Shown: positions 34,843 to 47,063, counted from the first letter of the stretch. The stretch: 64,000 nt of DNA from Posidonia oceanica (GCA_037176725.1 JAZBRS010000026.1:105755501-105819500); one strand, 5' to 3'. The notes: generated by a model from the sequence alone, not told the origin. Program-made: numbers and translations.

Positions 34843-36011
34843 CACTAGGTGGAGCCCAAGCAAAGCAAGGGCAAGCGTGCTGAGGGGTCCTGAGGGAGCT
34901 TCAGTGGAGCATCAATGAAGGGAGCAATAGAAGAGATGTTTTTGGGATGGTGGCATAGGACATTAATAGGAAGGAGCGTATTGAAGGCGGTAGGTATAAC
35001 AACAATGAAGATAACATAGGAGAGAGGAATAACAAAGGTATGATCAAGAGAGGAGACGACTCGTCTCATCCAAGGCGTAGGAAGTAACACCACACCGATC
35101 CTTGGGGTAGGCACCGTACCTCCATCTGAAGTGGTCCAAAGACTTAGGTGTATGTATATATCAACTTGCCTTTGATCAAGGAGGTATGCAATCTCAAACA
35201 ACTCAATCCACATAGCAATCTTCTTCCTTCCATTGTTAACATGAGCGTGAAAGCATCTCCCTCTGGACCCTCTAGGGAGAGAAACTCCAAGGCAATGTTG
35301 ACTAGAAGTGGATATATGGGCAACCTCAGTCTTTGTGGTGTTGTTTAATATGGTGGGTTGAGGCCGTTCACATTAATATTAACACCTAAATACATTTATT
35401 ATTTATTATAGGTTTTAAATCCAATTTAAAGAATATAAGTTACATATTTCTTAAATTTAAATCTAATTTAAAATAAAAAAATAATAATATCTTCAATATA
35501 AAAGGTGCTCCTAGGTTCTATCAATTAATGGTCCTTCACTTTTTGACTAGTTGTGGGCAAGGGACTTGAACCTTGACACTCTAATCCTTTGATTGAATCC
35601 TAATTGGATTAAGTTTTCTTCTCTTATTTGTAACCTAATTGATGTTTTCATTTTCTTTCTCTACTTTTTATTAACATTTGCTTGTAATATCTTAGATTCA
35701 CGTAGTATTACACAAAACGTCTAGAATAATATTATTTAAATACAAAATAGATAAATAAATATAATAAAATATGTAAGAATAATATGCTCAACATTTAATT
35801 GTTTATTGACAATGACCACCAAAGGGGGACACCTAACTCGACCAATGAGTCTTTCAACATGCTAGATCCTCGAGTCAAGTGGTGGGAGAATCCTACTAAG
35901 GATCCAAAGAATGTTCCTTTTGGTGATTTTGGCTCAACCTACATTGTAAATATTAGAACTTGATACGAGCCTTTTCACTACAGTCATTGGATAGGCACCA
36001 CGTGGCACCAT
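34843..36011. repeat. Repeat family R, copy B
   Basis: This unit of about 1.17 kb begins CACTAGGTGGAGCCCAAGC and ends GGATAGGCACCACGTGGCACCA. Its left half can be read as a 122-codon minus-strand frame, shared with copy C, but the differences between B and C are mostly amino-acid-changing, and copies D and E are disrupted. I do not call it a gene. The right half is AT-rich. Confidence 0.85.
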
Positions 36012-37161
36012 TAGGTGGAGCCCAAGCAAAGCAAGGGCAGGCGTGCTGAGGGGTCATGAGGGAGCTTCAGTGGAGCATCAATGAAGGGAGCAATAGAAGA
36101 GATGTATTGAGGATGGTAGCATAGGACATTAATAGGAAGGAGTGTATTGAAGGTGGTAGGTATAACAACAATGAAGATAACATAGGAGAGAGGAATAACA
36201 AAGGCATGATCAAGAGAGGAGACGACCTGTCTCATCCAAGGCGTAGGAAGTAACACCACACCGATCCTTGGGGTAGGCACCCTACCTCCTCCTGAAGTGG
36301 TCCAAAGACTCAGGTGTACGTATATATTAACTTGCCTTTGATCAAGGAGGTATGCAATCTCAAACAACTCAATCCACATAGCAATCTTCTTCCTTCCATT
36401 GTTAACATGAGCGTGAAAGCATCTCCCTCTGGACCCTCTAGGGAGAGAAACTCCAAGGCAATGTTGACTAGAAGTGGATATATGGGCAACCTCAGTCTTT
36501 GTGGTGTTGTTTAATATGGTGGGTTGAGGCCGTTCACATTAATATTAACACCTAAATACATTTATTATTTATTATAGGTTTTAAATCCAATTTAAAGAAT
36601 ATAAGTTACATCTTTCTTAAATTTAAATCTAATTTAAAAAAAAAAAATATCTTCAATATAAAAGGTGCTCCTAGGTTCCATCAATTAATGGTCCTTCCCT
36701 TTTTGAATGGTTGTGGGCGAGGGACTTGAACCTTGACACTCTAATCCTTTGATTGAATCCTAATTGGATTAAGATTTCTTCTCTTATTTGTAACCTAATT
36801 GATGTTTCCATTTTCTTTCTCTACTTTTTATTTACATTTGCTTGTATTATCTTAGGTTCACGTAGTATTACACAAAACATCTAGAATAATATTATTTAAA
36901 TACAAAATAGATAAATAAATATAATAAAATATGTAAGAATAATATACTCAACATTTATTTGTTTATTGACAATGACCACCAAAGGAGGACACCTAACTTG
37001 ACCAATGAGTCTTTCAACATGCTAAATCCTCTAGTCAAGTGGTGGTAGAATCCTACTAAGGATCCAAAGAATGTTCCTTTTGGTGATTTTGGCTCAACCT
37101 ACATTGCAAATATTTGAACTTGATACAGGCATTTTCACTATAGGCATTGGATAGGCACCAC
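36012..37161. repeat. Repeat family R, copy C
   Basis: Direct repeat of copy B at an offset of about 1166 bp, with scattered substitutions and small indels. It ends GGATAGGCACCA and runs directly into copy D. Confidence 0.85.
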
Positions 37162-37738
37162 TAGGTGGAGCCCAAGCAAAGCTAGGGCAGGCGTGCTGAG
37201 GGGTCATGAGGGAGCTTCAGTGGAGCATCAATGAAGGGAGCAATAGAAGAGACGTATTGAGGATGGTGGTATAGGACATTAATAGGGAGGAGCGTATTGA
37301 AGGCGGTAGGTTTAACAACAATGAAGATAACATAGGAGAGAGGAATAAAAAAGGTATGATCAAGAGAAGAGACGACCTGTCTCATCCAAGGTGTAGGAAG
37401 TTAACACCACACCGATCCTTAGGGCAGGCACCCTACCTCCACCTGAAGTGGTCCAAAGACTCAGGTGTACGTATACATCCACTTGCCTTTGATCAAGGAG
37501 GTATGCAATCTCAAACAACTCAATCCACATACATGAGCGTCAAAGCATCTCCCTTCGGACCCTCCAGCTCGAGACCTTTGACTCCCTTTTCTCTCTTAGC
37601 AGTCAATCACGTTGACACAATTACTCTCAACCATCGGATCCCCATCAAGCTCATCCGAGCTACATCAAAACTCACCTAAGTATGATGGAGAAGGTTGAGT
37701 TGGTCCATTTCCTGAGAGATAACATGATCACCCATTAG
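37162..37738. repeat. Repeat family R, short copy D
   Basis: It starts CTAGGTGGAGCCCAAGC like B and C. After ACATGAGCGTCAAAGCATCTCCC it continues into a different sequence (GACCCTCCAGCTCGAGACC to GATCACCCATTAG) that B and C lack. The length is about 575 bp. Confidence 0.85.
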
Positions 37739-38306
37739 CGCCCAAGCAAAGCTAGGGCAGGCGTGCTGAGGGGTCATGAGGGAGCTTCAGTGGAGCATCA
37801 ATGAAGGGAGCAATAGAAGAGACGTATTGAGGATGGTGGTATAGGACATTAATAGGGAGGAGCGTATTGAAGGCGGTAGGTATAACAACAATGAAGATAA
37901 CATAGGAGAGAGGAATAAAAAAGGTATGATCAAGAGAAGAGACGACCCGTCTCATCCAAGGTGTAGGAAGTTAACACCACACCGATCCTTAGGGCAGGCA
38001 CCCTACCTCCACCTGAAGTGGTCCAAAGACTCAGGTGTACGTATACATCCACTTGCCTTTGATCAAGGAGGTATGCAATCTCAAACAACTCAATCCACAT
38101 ACATGAGCGTCAAAGCATCTCCCTTCGGACCCTCCAGCTCGAGACCTTTGACTCCCTTTTCTCTCTTAGCAGTCAATCATGTCGACACAATTACTCTCAA
38201 CCATCGGATCCCCATCAAGCTCATCCGAGTTACATCAAAACTCACCTAAGTATGATGGAGAAGGTTGAGTTGGTCCATTTCCTGAGAGATAACATGATCA
38301 CCCATT
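37739..38306. repeat. Repeat family R, short copy E
   Basis: A near-identical tandem duplicate of D at an offset of 571 bp. By eye only about five single-base differences are visible, so this is the youngest duplication in the array. Confidence 0.88.
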
Positions 38307-38389
38307 AGCTCAATGTTGATCAGAAACATCCTCCAAAGAGATTGAAGTAAAATTGCTTCATGTTGAAGGGACGAGAGGTGATTTGAAAG

Positions 38390-38435
38390 GAGGTAATAGG
38401 CTGGTACACAATAATGTTATTAAGAAATTTCTATG
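38390..38435. repeat. 46-bp repeat, left of X4
   Basis: AGGCTGGTACACAATAATGTTATTAAGAAATTTCTATG is repeated on the far side of X4 at 40784-40830 as CTATGTAATCGGCTGGTACACAATAATTTTTTTAAGAGATTTC. The target was probably a short tandem duplication before X4 inserted. 38307-38389 holds nothing I recognise. Confidence 0.7.
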
Positions 38436-40783
38436 TGTCCCTGTGATCGCTTCGATTGGCGCCAGCGTGACCGGTACGGCGTTTGAGGGTCACGGATGAT
38501 CGGCGGATGAATTTGAGGAAGGATGCTTGACTCAAAGACACCGGAAAAACACCGAAAAGAAGCGAAGATAAAGCAAAAGGGAGTCGCCACCTAGTCTATT
38601 ATCGGAAAGACGAGGAAAACCAAGGAAAGCATGAAAATGCGTGCTAATGCTGCTAAATGCATGACTTGTGTCAATGGATGAGACACAATGGTCATTACGG
38701 GCCAGAGAAAAGGTAAGGACTCCTGTTACGCATGGGGAAGGTGTTTGGCACCCCCATGCGTCCGAAATCGGTCTTTCTAGGCTTTTCGCTCGCATGTGTG
38801 GAATGTCGACAATTGGATGCCGATTAATGTTCGCCCGAGGGCGGTAATGCCATGCCTTAATGAATGCTTTAATATGCTTAAAGGTATGCCTAATGCCTTG
38901 AAGTATGCTTAATGCCATGATGCATGATGAAACCATGATAGGGATGCAGGACCAAACATTAATATGCAAGATCGGAAGCAAGGCGGCGAAAACGGAGCAT
39001 GCAAACGTGAGGTTCAAAGCCTGTCTGGATACTGTAAAAAACGCGAGACCTGTACGCGGGACCATTCCATGAGACCAGTTTGTCAGTCCAGACAGTGAAC
39101 TTCAACGCCATAAAAACGCCATGCAAATGATGCAAAACATGCAACTAAAGATCGGGAAATATAGAGCATACATCCAGGAGCAAGACCATGCAGTTAGTTT
39201 GTAAAATGGGTGCCTGGATCACACAGAACTTCGGCTCGAATTCTGGCCTGTGACTACCAACCTCAAGAGCAACACGCGAGATCAAAATGCGGGATTGGTT
39301 TGACAGTCCAGATGCCGGACTTCATCGTCAAAATGCGCGATGTAGGCGATGAAAAGCATGCAAATGATCATGCACAGAGCTAGATGGTACTACGGGGAAC
39401 AAAGCCATGTAATTAAAGCAAGAAAACAAGGCCCGGATCGCTTCCTCCACCTCCACCTCTCTTCGCCGGCGATACGTGCATCCGCCGGCCCTGAGGAGGA
39501 CTGGCAAGCCACGGGACTCCGCCATGGGGCTCTGAGAGGGTTGGGGAAGGTCGAGGAAGGTCCAAGGGATGCAATACAGTGGCAGTGGGCGTTCCCCGGC
39601 CGTGCTCAGTGGCCAACGGCCTCACACGGCCGGCAAAGCCTTCGTCGAAAAACAGAGGCGGAAATCCGACAAACGAAGGGAAATTGCGTGCGATTAAATG
39701 GCTAGGAAGAAAGAGGGGAGTGCCACGAAGCTAGGGGAGGCATTGCTCACCTGTTGGGGCTCGTGGAGAGGCTCCCTGATGCGGGGTGCCGGCTGTTGGC
39801 GTTGCCCTAGGCGGTGATGGCGCGAGAAGCAGCGACGACGACACAGCGGGGTTGGGCTGCACTCGTGGGCGTTCGGGGGTCGTGCGGGAGGCGTCTAGGA
39901 GGTCGGAGGCTCGGCTTTGGTGCGTTTCGGCCGGTTGGCCGGAGCTTGCGGTGGTTCGCGGCTGCGGGGATCCGACGAGGATTGGACTGTGCTTGCAGTG
40001 ACTCGGTGGGGCTGGTGCTGGCTCAGGGATGCAAATGTGGTGGCTCCAGGATGCAAGGGAGGCTCAGGGGTGTGAGGGAGGCTGAGGAATGCGGGAGAGA
40101 GACGGGGTGCTGTGGGAGTGAGCCTCCTGCCGTTCGAATGGGTTCCCCTTCCTCCTTTTGCTCCGTCAACGCCTGCAAAAGGCTGGAGGTGGCAGGGCAA
40201 GGTCGTGGAGCTGGTGGCAGGGTAGGGTGGCATGGCGGCGTAGGGTGAGGTCGTGCATGAAGCGCGAAAGTCAGTCGAAGGTGTCAGGAAGCATGGAGGT
40301 CGTGGGGTGTCAGTCCACGTGTGGGAGATTTTGTGCAGGTGACTGGGAGCACACAGGGGTGGAGTCGGGGTTGGTGTTGGGTCCTGGCTGGAGCCTGGTG
40401 ATCCAGGTCCATGGGGCGAGCGTCGAAATCCAGGCATGGGCCGGCCACAGCGAATGCACGGTGAGCTTAGGTAGCCTGCAGCGGCAAACTGACACAGGGG
40501 ATCTGCGATGGCAAAACGCGAGAGCTTCCTGCGAGACCAATATGCGGTACCCTGGGCAGGGCCTGTTGCAGTGGATTCTGGGCCCGTTTCCTTGGGTTTT
40601 GGACCACCAGGGGGCTTGAGCTTGTGAAGGCTAGTAGTGTGAAGGTTTTGGGTAAGTTTTGAGGGTTTTGGATCGATTTTGGGGTTGAAGGTTTGGTGAA
40701 GTGGTGGGGTCCGCCATGCCGCGATCCGAGCAAGCTCCTTTGGATGAAATCCGCCGACTGGGCATCAAAATGGGGTGTCTACA
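38436..40783 (-). mobile_element. Solo LTR X4 (2.35 kb)
   Basis: The minus strand begins TGTAGACACCCCATTTTGATG and ends CACAGGGACA; the flanks are a perfect duplication CTATG (38431-38435 and 40784-40788). It shares the X core: GGGAGTCGCCACC at about 38580 and GGGGAAGGTGTTTGGCACCCCC at about 38735. A GC-rich block (39430-40740) follows, and long frames there are compositional. It is much shorter than X2 and X3, so it represents another member of the group rather than the same family. Confidence 0.8.
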
Positions 40784-41199
40784 CTATGTAATCGGCTGGT
40801 ACACAATAATTTTTTTAAGAGATTTCTATCTTTAGTGATTAGCATTGGGGGCATGTTAGAAATTAGAGTGGGAAATAGAAGATGTGTGTAAATGTTGTTG
40901 ACCTCACCATGGTTTGTTCAAGGAAGATTTCTAACTGTGAATCAACCAATTGGTTGATTGTGCATTTAGAAGTTAGACCTAAATAAAACTTCATGGATGC
41001 TTCTTGGGTTACAACCAAATCGCTATTGGGGACATATTTGCTCAAAATTGATGTTTTTCAATTGTAAAAATGTTGCAGTGACCTATCAAAAGTTGGTCAT
41101 CAAGCTATTTAATCAAGGATCACATTGGGGTGAATGTGGAGGTGTACATCAACTACATGTTATTGAAAAATAACTCTGGATTGTTTAGGAGTGCTAAGT

Positions 41200-42061
41200 G
41201 AGAGTATCTTCAAGGGTTGTTTAGGATTTGAGATTTAAGAGAGATCTCACGGACAGAGAAGCTCTGGATTTCATCTCTTTTCTTGGTTTGCTCGAAAATG
41301 TGGGTTCAACTTGTCTATCTGTTGCACTTGATTCTCGTACTTGGTTATGGGTCAAGGATGGGAATTTCTCAGTTTCATCATTGTTTGTAATCATTACCTA
41401 TGGAGGAGTTTGGGTGAGTTGTCATACTTGGATATGGAACACTAATGTCCCTTTGAAAATATAGGTATTTGCACGACAGATTTACCATAGGAAGTATTGA
41501 CAGATTCAACCTTATAGAGACAGGACTTTCATTTAACGAGTATATGTGCTTTCTGCTATATGGCGTCTGAGGATCTTGTTCATCTTTTATGGGGATATGG
41601 GATTGTACGTGGTTGGTGGCGTTCTTTGATTGGGAGTGACTCACTTAACCAAGTTATGGGTGGGTCACTAGAGACTTTTTGGGAGCTATGGGGCTTGAAG
41701 GGGAGATGACGTGGAAGGTGGAGGAAAGTTTGGAGCATTCTCCCTCATGCGTTGTGGTGGATGAGATGGATTAAAAGAAATCACCGCATCTTTCGGAGAA
41801 AGTGTCATGCTATTGAGGATTTGTGAGACAGGGTGATCTCAATTGCTATAGTCTATAGAGTGGTGCCCAGCAGCGAGTGCCTCTGATGAATTTGACTTGT
41901 TTATTCAAGATTGGCCTTTTGGCCTTTAGGTGGCCTAGTTTTTATATCTATTATCTATTTTCATTTCTGTTTTTTGGCTTATCTTCTTGATAAACCTTTC
42001 GCTCTTTGTATTTTCCTTCTCAAATGATTTCAATAAAATTCTTGATTACTGCTAAAAAAAA
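41200..42061 (+). mobile_element. L1-type LINE, 5'-truncated 3' end
   Basis: Broken frames read as the C-terminal zinc-finger (zf-RVT) part of a plant L1 ORF2: D-S-R-T-W-L-W-V-K-D-G-N-F-S-V near 41330, an I-W-N-T-N-V-P-L-K-I segment near 41440, and W-I-K-R-N-H-R-I-F-R near 41770. It ends in a 3' UTR-like tract with AATAAAA (about 42031) and an A-run (about 42053-42062). Several stops and frame changes are present. I found no clear target-site duplication. Confidence 0.72.
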
Positions 42062-42159
42062 AGTTACTGAAAAATAAGGAGGTACATGGCCTACATCTAG
42101 GAAAGCCAAGATACCCCTTAGAAATCTTCAGAAGTACCACATAAAGCTCAACTTAGGCA

Positions 42160-42895
42160 TATGCTCTTTAAGGATAGCATTAAGCATATGCTTCATGATC
42201 AATTTTTTTGCTCTCCTCAAGGAGAGAGAAACTCTTGCAATTTTTTTGCCCGCCCCCTTTCTTTGGTTCTGCGCCGTCCCCCATCTTGTCACACGGCTTG
42301 CGGATCTGCTGATCTTCCATGTGATCAGTGTGCTAGATCTTCTCTTCGCCTGTTTGGGGCTGGATCTGTGCTCTTTGGAGCTAGATCTAGCTCCAGGCAC
42401 TGTGGTGGTTCTACTACTGTTTCGTTTTCGGCACCAGTTTGTCGCCGCCTTCTAGAATGGTGGTCGATACTCTCAGATCTGCCGATACGAGGGGCGATCG
42501 AACCCTCCCCCCTTCGGATCCTTCAAAAATCCCCTCTAAGTCCCCTGACCTCACTCCCCCGCCTCCTGATCCACCGAAGGAGCCACCTGATCGGGCCACG
42601 GGAGGACTCGGGCGGACCAAAGTCATGGAGAAACTTGCTCATTCTGTGGTCCCAGCAGCATCTTTGGGCCGTCCCCCTGATGCTGCAAGCCGGAAGCCCC
42701 TTGACGCTGAGGAGGTAGGAAGGATCCGTCGATCTCTACCAACTTTCTTTCCAAAGCTGATGCCTCTATACTCCACCCTGTGGCTTCGGCCTCCACCCTC
42801 ACTCCCGATCTGTTGGCGGATAGGGTTTCGGTGTCTCAAGAGGGCGGATCAATCCCTGACCCACTACACTCCCCACCACGTTTCACTGTTCCGAG
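42160..42895 (+). pseudogene. Coding-like fragment, possibly LINE ORF1
   Basis: A GC-richer segment with proline-rich coding-like text, for example D-P-S-K-I-P-S-K-S-P-D-L-T-P-P-P-P-D-P-P-K near 42510 and a continuation in another frame (A-S-A-S-T-L-T-P-D-L-L-A-D-R) near 42785. It is cut at 42896 by an LTR-like start. I do not recognise the protein. Its position after a LINE tail and its composition make a LINE ORF1 fragment possible. Confidence 0.3.
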
Positions 42896-44412
42896 TGTAG
42901 ACCCCATTTTTGACCATTGTGTTGGTGGTTTTCCTCCTTCTTTCCTCTTCAACTCCTCTTCTCAAAAGTCCACTACACATTTAAACCCTAAACCCTAAAC
43001 CCTAAACCCTAAACCCTAAACCTATTTCCTCTTCAAAAACCCCTTTCTTCCCCTTTCTACAAAACCCTAAACCCTAAAACCCATTTTCTCTTCTTCAAAA
43101 ACCCCACACCACACTACAAGGCCCACAACCAAACCCTAGGTCCACTAAGCCCACAACCAAAATCCTAGAAATTAAACCCATTTAAAAACCCACAACCAAG
43201 CCCTTAACTCTCACTACAAGGCCCACAACCAAACCCTAGGCCCACTAAGTCCACAACTAAACCCTAGAAATCCCCAATTAAACCCAAACCATTTCAGCCC
43301 ACACAGGCCCATTATCCTTTTTAAAACCCATTTCACAACTCTTCTGCACCACACCAAGTCCAAGCCCTTCTTTCTCTTCTTCAAAGCCCAAACCCTTTAT
43401 TCCCCTTTTTTCCAACCACTACACCAAGCCCATTTCTTTTTCTTTTCTTTCTTTTTTCCTTTTCTTCTTCAACCCACAAGCCCATTCCCCCTCCTTTTTT
43501 CCTCTTTTCTTTTCTTCACTTCTCCCTTCTTTTTCTTATTTTCTTCTCTTCACACCAGCCCAAGCCCATTTCCTTTGTTTCTTTTTTCTTTGTTCTCTTT
43601 TTTCTTCTTTCTTCACCACACCACACTAAGCCCAGCCCACTCCCTTTTTTCTTTTTCTTTTTTCTCTCTCTTCACAACACAACCCCTTCTTCTCCTTCCT
43701 CCCCAACTCCCACGACATTTTCCTCCAACAGCAACACCTCTTCTCCTTCTTCCTCCAGCAACTGCAACACACTTCTCCACTTCCTCCAACAATTACAACA
43801 CCTCTTCTCCTTCTTCCTCCAGCAACATCCCACGACCAACCAACCTCCTGCCACCACTCACCATTTGTACCGCCTCTAGCAACAACCCACGACCAACCAA
43901 CCTTCTGCCACCACTCACCATTTGTGCACCACTCCACCCACGACACAAAAAAAAAGCCTCCTTCATGCACGACCACACCCACAACCCTCTCCTTCTTGCT
44001 TCATTGCCACCCATTTTTCCAGCAAAAAAAACCCACAACTCACTGCATGACCACTCCACAAGCACAGCACAACAGAGGACCTTCCTTCACCTTCAGCCCA
44101 AGACCTCTTCATCACTCCCTTCTCCTTCCTCATGACACAGAGGAGCAACCCAGGAGCGGAACCCAATAGAGCTGCAACCCAGAAAAAGGAAATCCAAACT
44201 GCAACGAACTACCCACACCTCCTCACTGACCTCTCGACCCATTTCCCACTATCAGGAAGACTCACTGGAGGGAAGAAGACACAGAGACACACACACATGA
44301 GAGAGGGAGAGAATTCACAGAGAAATTTACAGAGAGACCCACTTTTCTCAAAGAGAGAATGTCAAATTGACTTCAAAAGCCTTTGGCATAACTCATATTA
44401 TGTTGGATCTTA
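42896..44412 (+). mobile_element. X-like LTR fragment
   Basis: It starts TGTAGACCCCATTTTTGACC, resembling the starts of X2 and X4. It continues with ACCCTAAA words, repeated AGGCCCACAACCAAACCCTAGG, a long pyrimidine-rich tract (43430-43680) and a CA/CT-rich block, the same layout as the first 2 kb of X2. The shared core and 3' end are absent, so it is truncated or a different subfamily; the right boundary near 44412 is a guess. Long frames at 43575-44135 come from low-complexity sequence. Confidence 0.45.
42983..43022. repeat. Interstitial telomere-like repeat
   Basis: Five to six consecutive AAACCCT units, the plant telomere heptamer, followed by two looser units near 43061-43081. It lies about 90 bp inside an LTR-like unit, not at a chromosome end. 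Confidence 0.9.
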
Positions 44413-44415
44413 GCA

Positions 44416-44568
44416 TTTCTCACAGCTCTATGCAATACCTTTGAATGAATCACCATATAAAACTATTGTTACCTTGTTGAGCTTGTGTTTCATATTTGCG
44501 CTTCATAGCTATTAGGGATAATTGTATTTGTTGAATAAAGTTATGATTAATACCTTTAATTTTTTTAA
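44416..44568 (+). repeat. 150-bp direct repeat, left copy
   Basis: TTTCTCACAGCTCTATGCAATACC through TTATGATTAATACCTTTA is repeated at 46593-46737 with about three differences. The pair brackets a segment that contains an Aux/IAA exon. Confidence 0.88.
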
Positions 44569-45986
44569 TTTTTTTTAATTTTTTTTTAGAAAGGGTGGGG
44601 AAAAGGATAGTTTGAAAGGGTTCTTCCTTGAAATGACTTTTTTTGACCGTGATAGAGAAAGTGAGCTGAGGATATGGAGTGGAGTATATGTTTTGTTTTG
44701 ACCTGAAAGGTTTAATTTAGTTTTATAATAAATTGCATGAGTTTTTTTTTCTTGTTCTGGTGGTTAGTGTTAATTTGTTAGTCTGTTCATGACCAATTAG
44801 CTTTTTGGTGGTTCTTGGAGCATTTAATTAGACCATGTGTGTATTTTTTTTTTCTTTGTTGGCATGTTGGGGTGGAGGAGGATCTGTTACTCTTTCAATG
44901 AAATTGGCAAACAAGTGAGGCGAATCTTTATGTGCTTAGCTCAGAAGGAAAACATATTGAAAATAGTGTTTTTTAAGAATGAAAAATGGAAGTGTTTGAA
45001 CCTAGTTGAATTTAGGAGCAATTTTATCATGTGATTTTGTTCTTGTTGTGGTTCTTATTGTGGTTAAAGAGTGTTGTAGTCTGAAAATGGTGGTGTTTAA
45101 AGAGTCTTATTGTGGTTCTTATTGTGATTTCTTCATCATCCCAACCCTTGTGTCTAAGCCTTTGCATCTCATGGCTGGTTGTGCTTCAGGTTTTCGGTTC
45201 AATAATTATATGCTTAAGTTTGCTCTCTCGTCATGTTTTCAGTTCTGACCCTAATGTAATATTTAAGATAGCTAAAATTAGGTTATTTTGCTCCTTAATG
45301 GTCTTTTAGGAATTATTGATTGTTTGGATTTGTTTTAAGGAGAGGATGGCAGTGGCACAAAATTTTAGAATGTTGATATCATGTTGACTTTTAAGTTAAT
45401 TTATGCAGTGAACCAATTCTTTTTTTTAGATTTGTTTTCTATTTCATGTATCTGAGTGTGCTTTTGTGAAATAGATATTTTTCCACAATCATATGTTTCT
45501 CATCAGATTTATGATTATCTAGCTTAAGGATGAGTTTTGATGATAGGGCATAGGTAGTTGGTTGGCCACCAATTCGAAGTTATAGGAAGAACACTATGGC
45601 TGTTTAAATCAGTTGTTTAACTTTTAAATCAGTTGTTTTTTACATCTAGGATCTAAAATCTATAGCTTCTACATTTTCTATTACTATAGCATTTTACCAT
45701 CTTGTCCCTTGAAAAAATTGTATTTGTTAGTAAAGATGACCACAATAAATTACTACTTTATTTTTTCATTATACCTTACATGATTAGGTTTCAAGTTCCA
45801 ACTTCTGTAGTTTATCTTTCTTGTTTGTCTGTAAAGTTCACTGGTAAGTTGTTGCAAGGGACTAAAGTAAAGAGGAAAATGATACGGAATTTACACCTTT
45901 CTCCCCTTTTTGTGCTGATGTCTTCAAATTGTCTGGGTGCTTTATATTCGAAAGCATACTTAAACTTGTGATTCATGATGTTTCAG
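44569..45986. other. Unassigned sequence upstream of the Aux/IAA exon
   Basis: AT-rich, intron-like sequence with T-runs. Short open stretches near 44840 and 45010-45250 match nothing I recognise. It could be intron sequence carried along with the captured exon. Confidence 0.4.
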
Positions 45987-46128
45987 GCCAGTGTGGTTCA
46001 CATGGATTGTCAGGCAAAGATGGTCTTAATGAGAGCCGCTTGACAGATTTGCTTCATGGGTTTGAATACGTCTTGACTTACGAAGACAAGGATGGAGATT
46101 GGATGCTTGTTAGTGATGTTCCATGGGA
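45987..46128 (+). pseudogene. Isolated internal exon of an Aux/IAA gene
   Basis: TTTCAG precedes and GTAAGT follows 142 bp that translate to part of the Aux/IAA C-terminal PB1 domain (domains III/IV): [18 protein letters not shown] near the start and [16 protein letters not shown] near the end. The D-W-M-L-V-x-D-V-P-W block is the acidic face used for partner binding. Aux/IAA proteins repress auxin-response factors in the nucleus. No preceding exon (domains I/II) and no following exon was found within about 1 kb. Splice sites and frame are intact, but the gene is not. It is probably a transposon-captured or relocated fragment. Confidence 0.85.
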
Positions 46129-46592
46129 GTAAGTCAATTAAATAGCAGTTCCATACGGTTAACTTATGAAAAATGCTAATTAATGTACGATGAACTTATG
46201 GAACATCTTCCCGAAAAACAACTATTTTATCTGGAGAATAGTTCTTTTTATCAAATTCATAAATTAACAGAAATTAGAGATGTCATAGCAATTTGAATAT
46301 GTATAGTTTGGTAAAAGTTAGTGAATATTTATTAGAGATGTCATAGCAGAATGAGCTATTTATTTGGACTAATGCAGAATGAACTATTTATTATCTATAG
46401 ATGTCCATATGCTTGATAATCAATCATCTTATGGTATGCCAAATTAGACCTTAAATAATATGTATTATATGCTTCTGTAGTATCCTTGATCTAAATTATG
46501 CTTCATGTCTTAGAAAAGGTTTAAATGAGTTCTTCTGAATGTTCTCTCGCATACATTATAGAAAATTCTAAAAAAAATCTTTGCAGCTTCAG

Positions 46593-46737
46593 TTTCTCAC
46601 AACTCTATGCAATACCTTTGAATGAATCACCATATAAAACTATTGTTACCTTGTTGAGCTTGTGTTCCACATTTGCGCTTCATAGCTATTAGGGATAATT
46701 GTATTTGTTGAATAAAGTTATGATTAATACCTTTATT
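46593..46737 (+). repeat. 150-bp direct repeat, right copy
   Basis: Second copy of the repeat at 44416-44568, 2177 bp downstream. It is followed by T-rich sequence and then the GCGAGGAC-rich region. Confidence 0.88.
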
Positions 46738-46779
46738 TTTATTTATTTTTTTAATTTTTATTTTTTTTAAATTTTTTTA

Positions 46780-47063
46780 ATAATTTGCGAGGACGTAGTG
46801 AGGACAATTTCCTCGCTAAGTCCTCGTAATTTTTATTTTTTTAATTTTTTTTTAATTTTTTTGCAAGGACATAACGTGTACTTTACGAGGAGATTGCGAG
46901 GACTTTATTTTCTCACTAAATCCTCGTAAAATTTTTGCGAGGACTTAGCTAGAAAATTTGCTCGCAAATGGCTTTTAACGACGTAGCATTTTGCGAGGAC
47001 TTTTTTGTCCTCGCGATGTCCTCGCTAATGGCTTTAGCGAAGAATTGCGAGGACTTGGAGAGG
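46780..47063 (-). mobile_element. CACTA-like subterminal region, inner part
   Basis: GCGAGGAC and its complement GTCCTCG occur about ten times within 280 bp, in direct and inverted order, as in the subterminal repeats of CACTA (En/Spm) elements. The region is continued beyond the solo LTR Y2, at 50164-50216. Confidence 0.65.

Noticed and set aside
34845..36379. Two related 122-codon minus-strand frames in R copies B and C
   Set aside because: Differences between copies are mostly amino-acid-changing, and D and E disrupt the frame; there is no sign of selection or of a known family.
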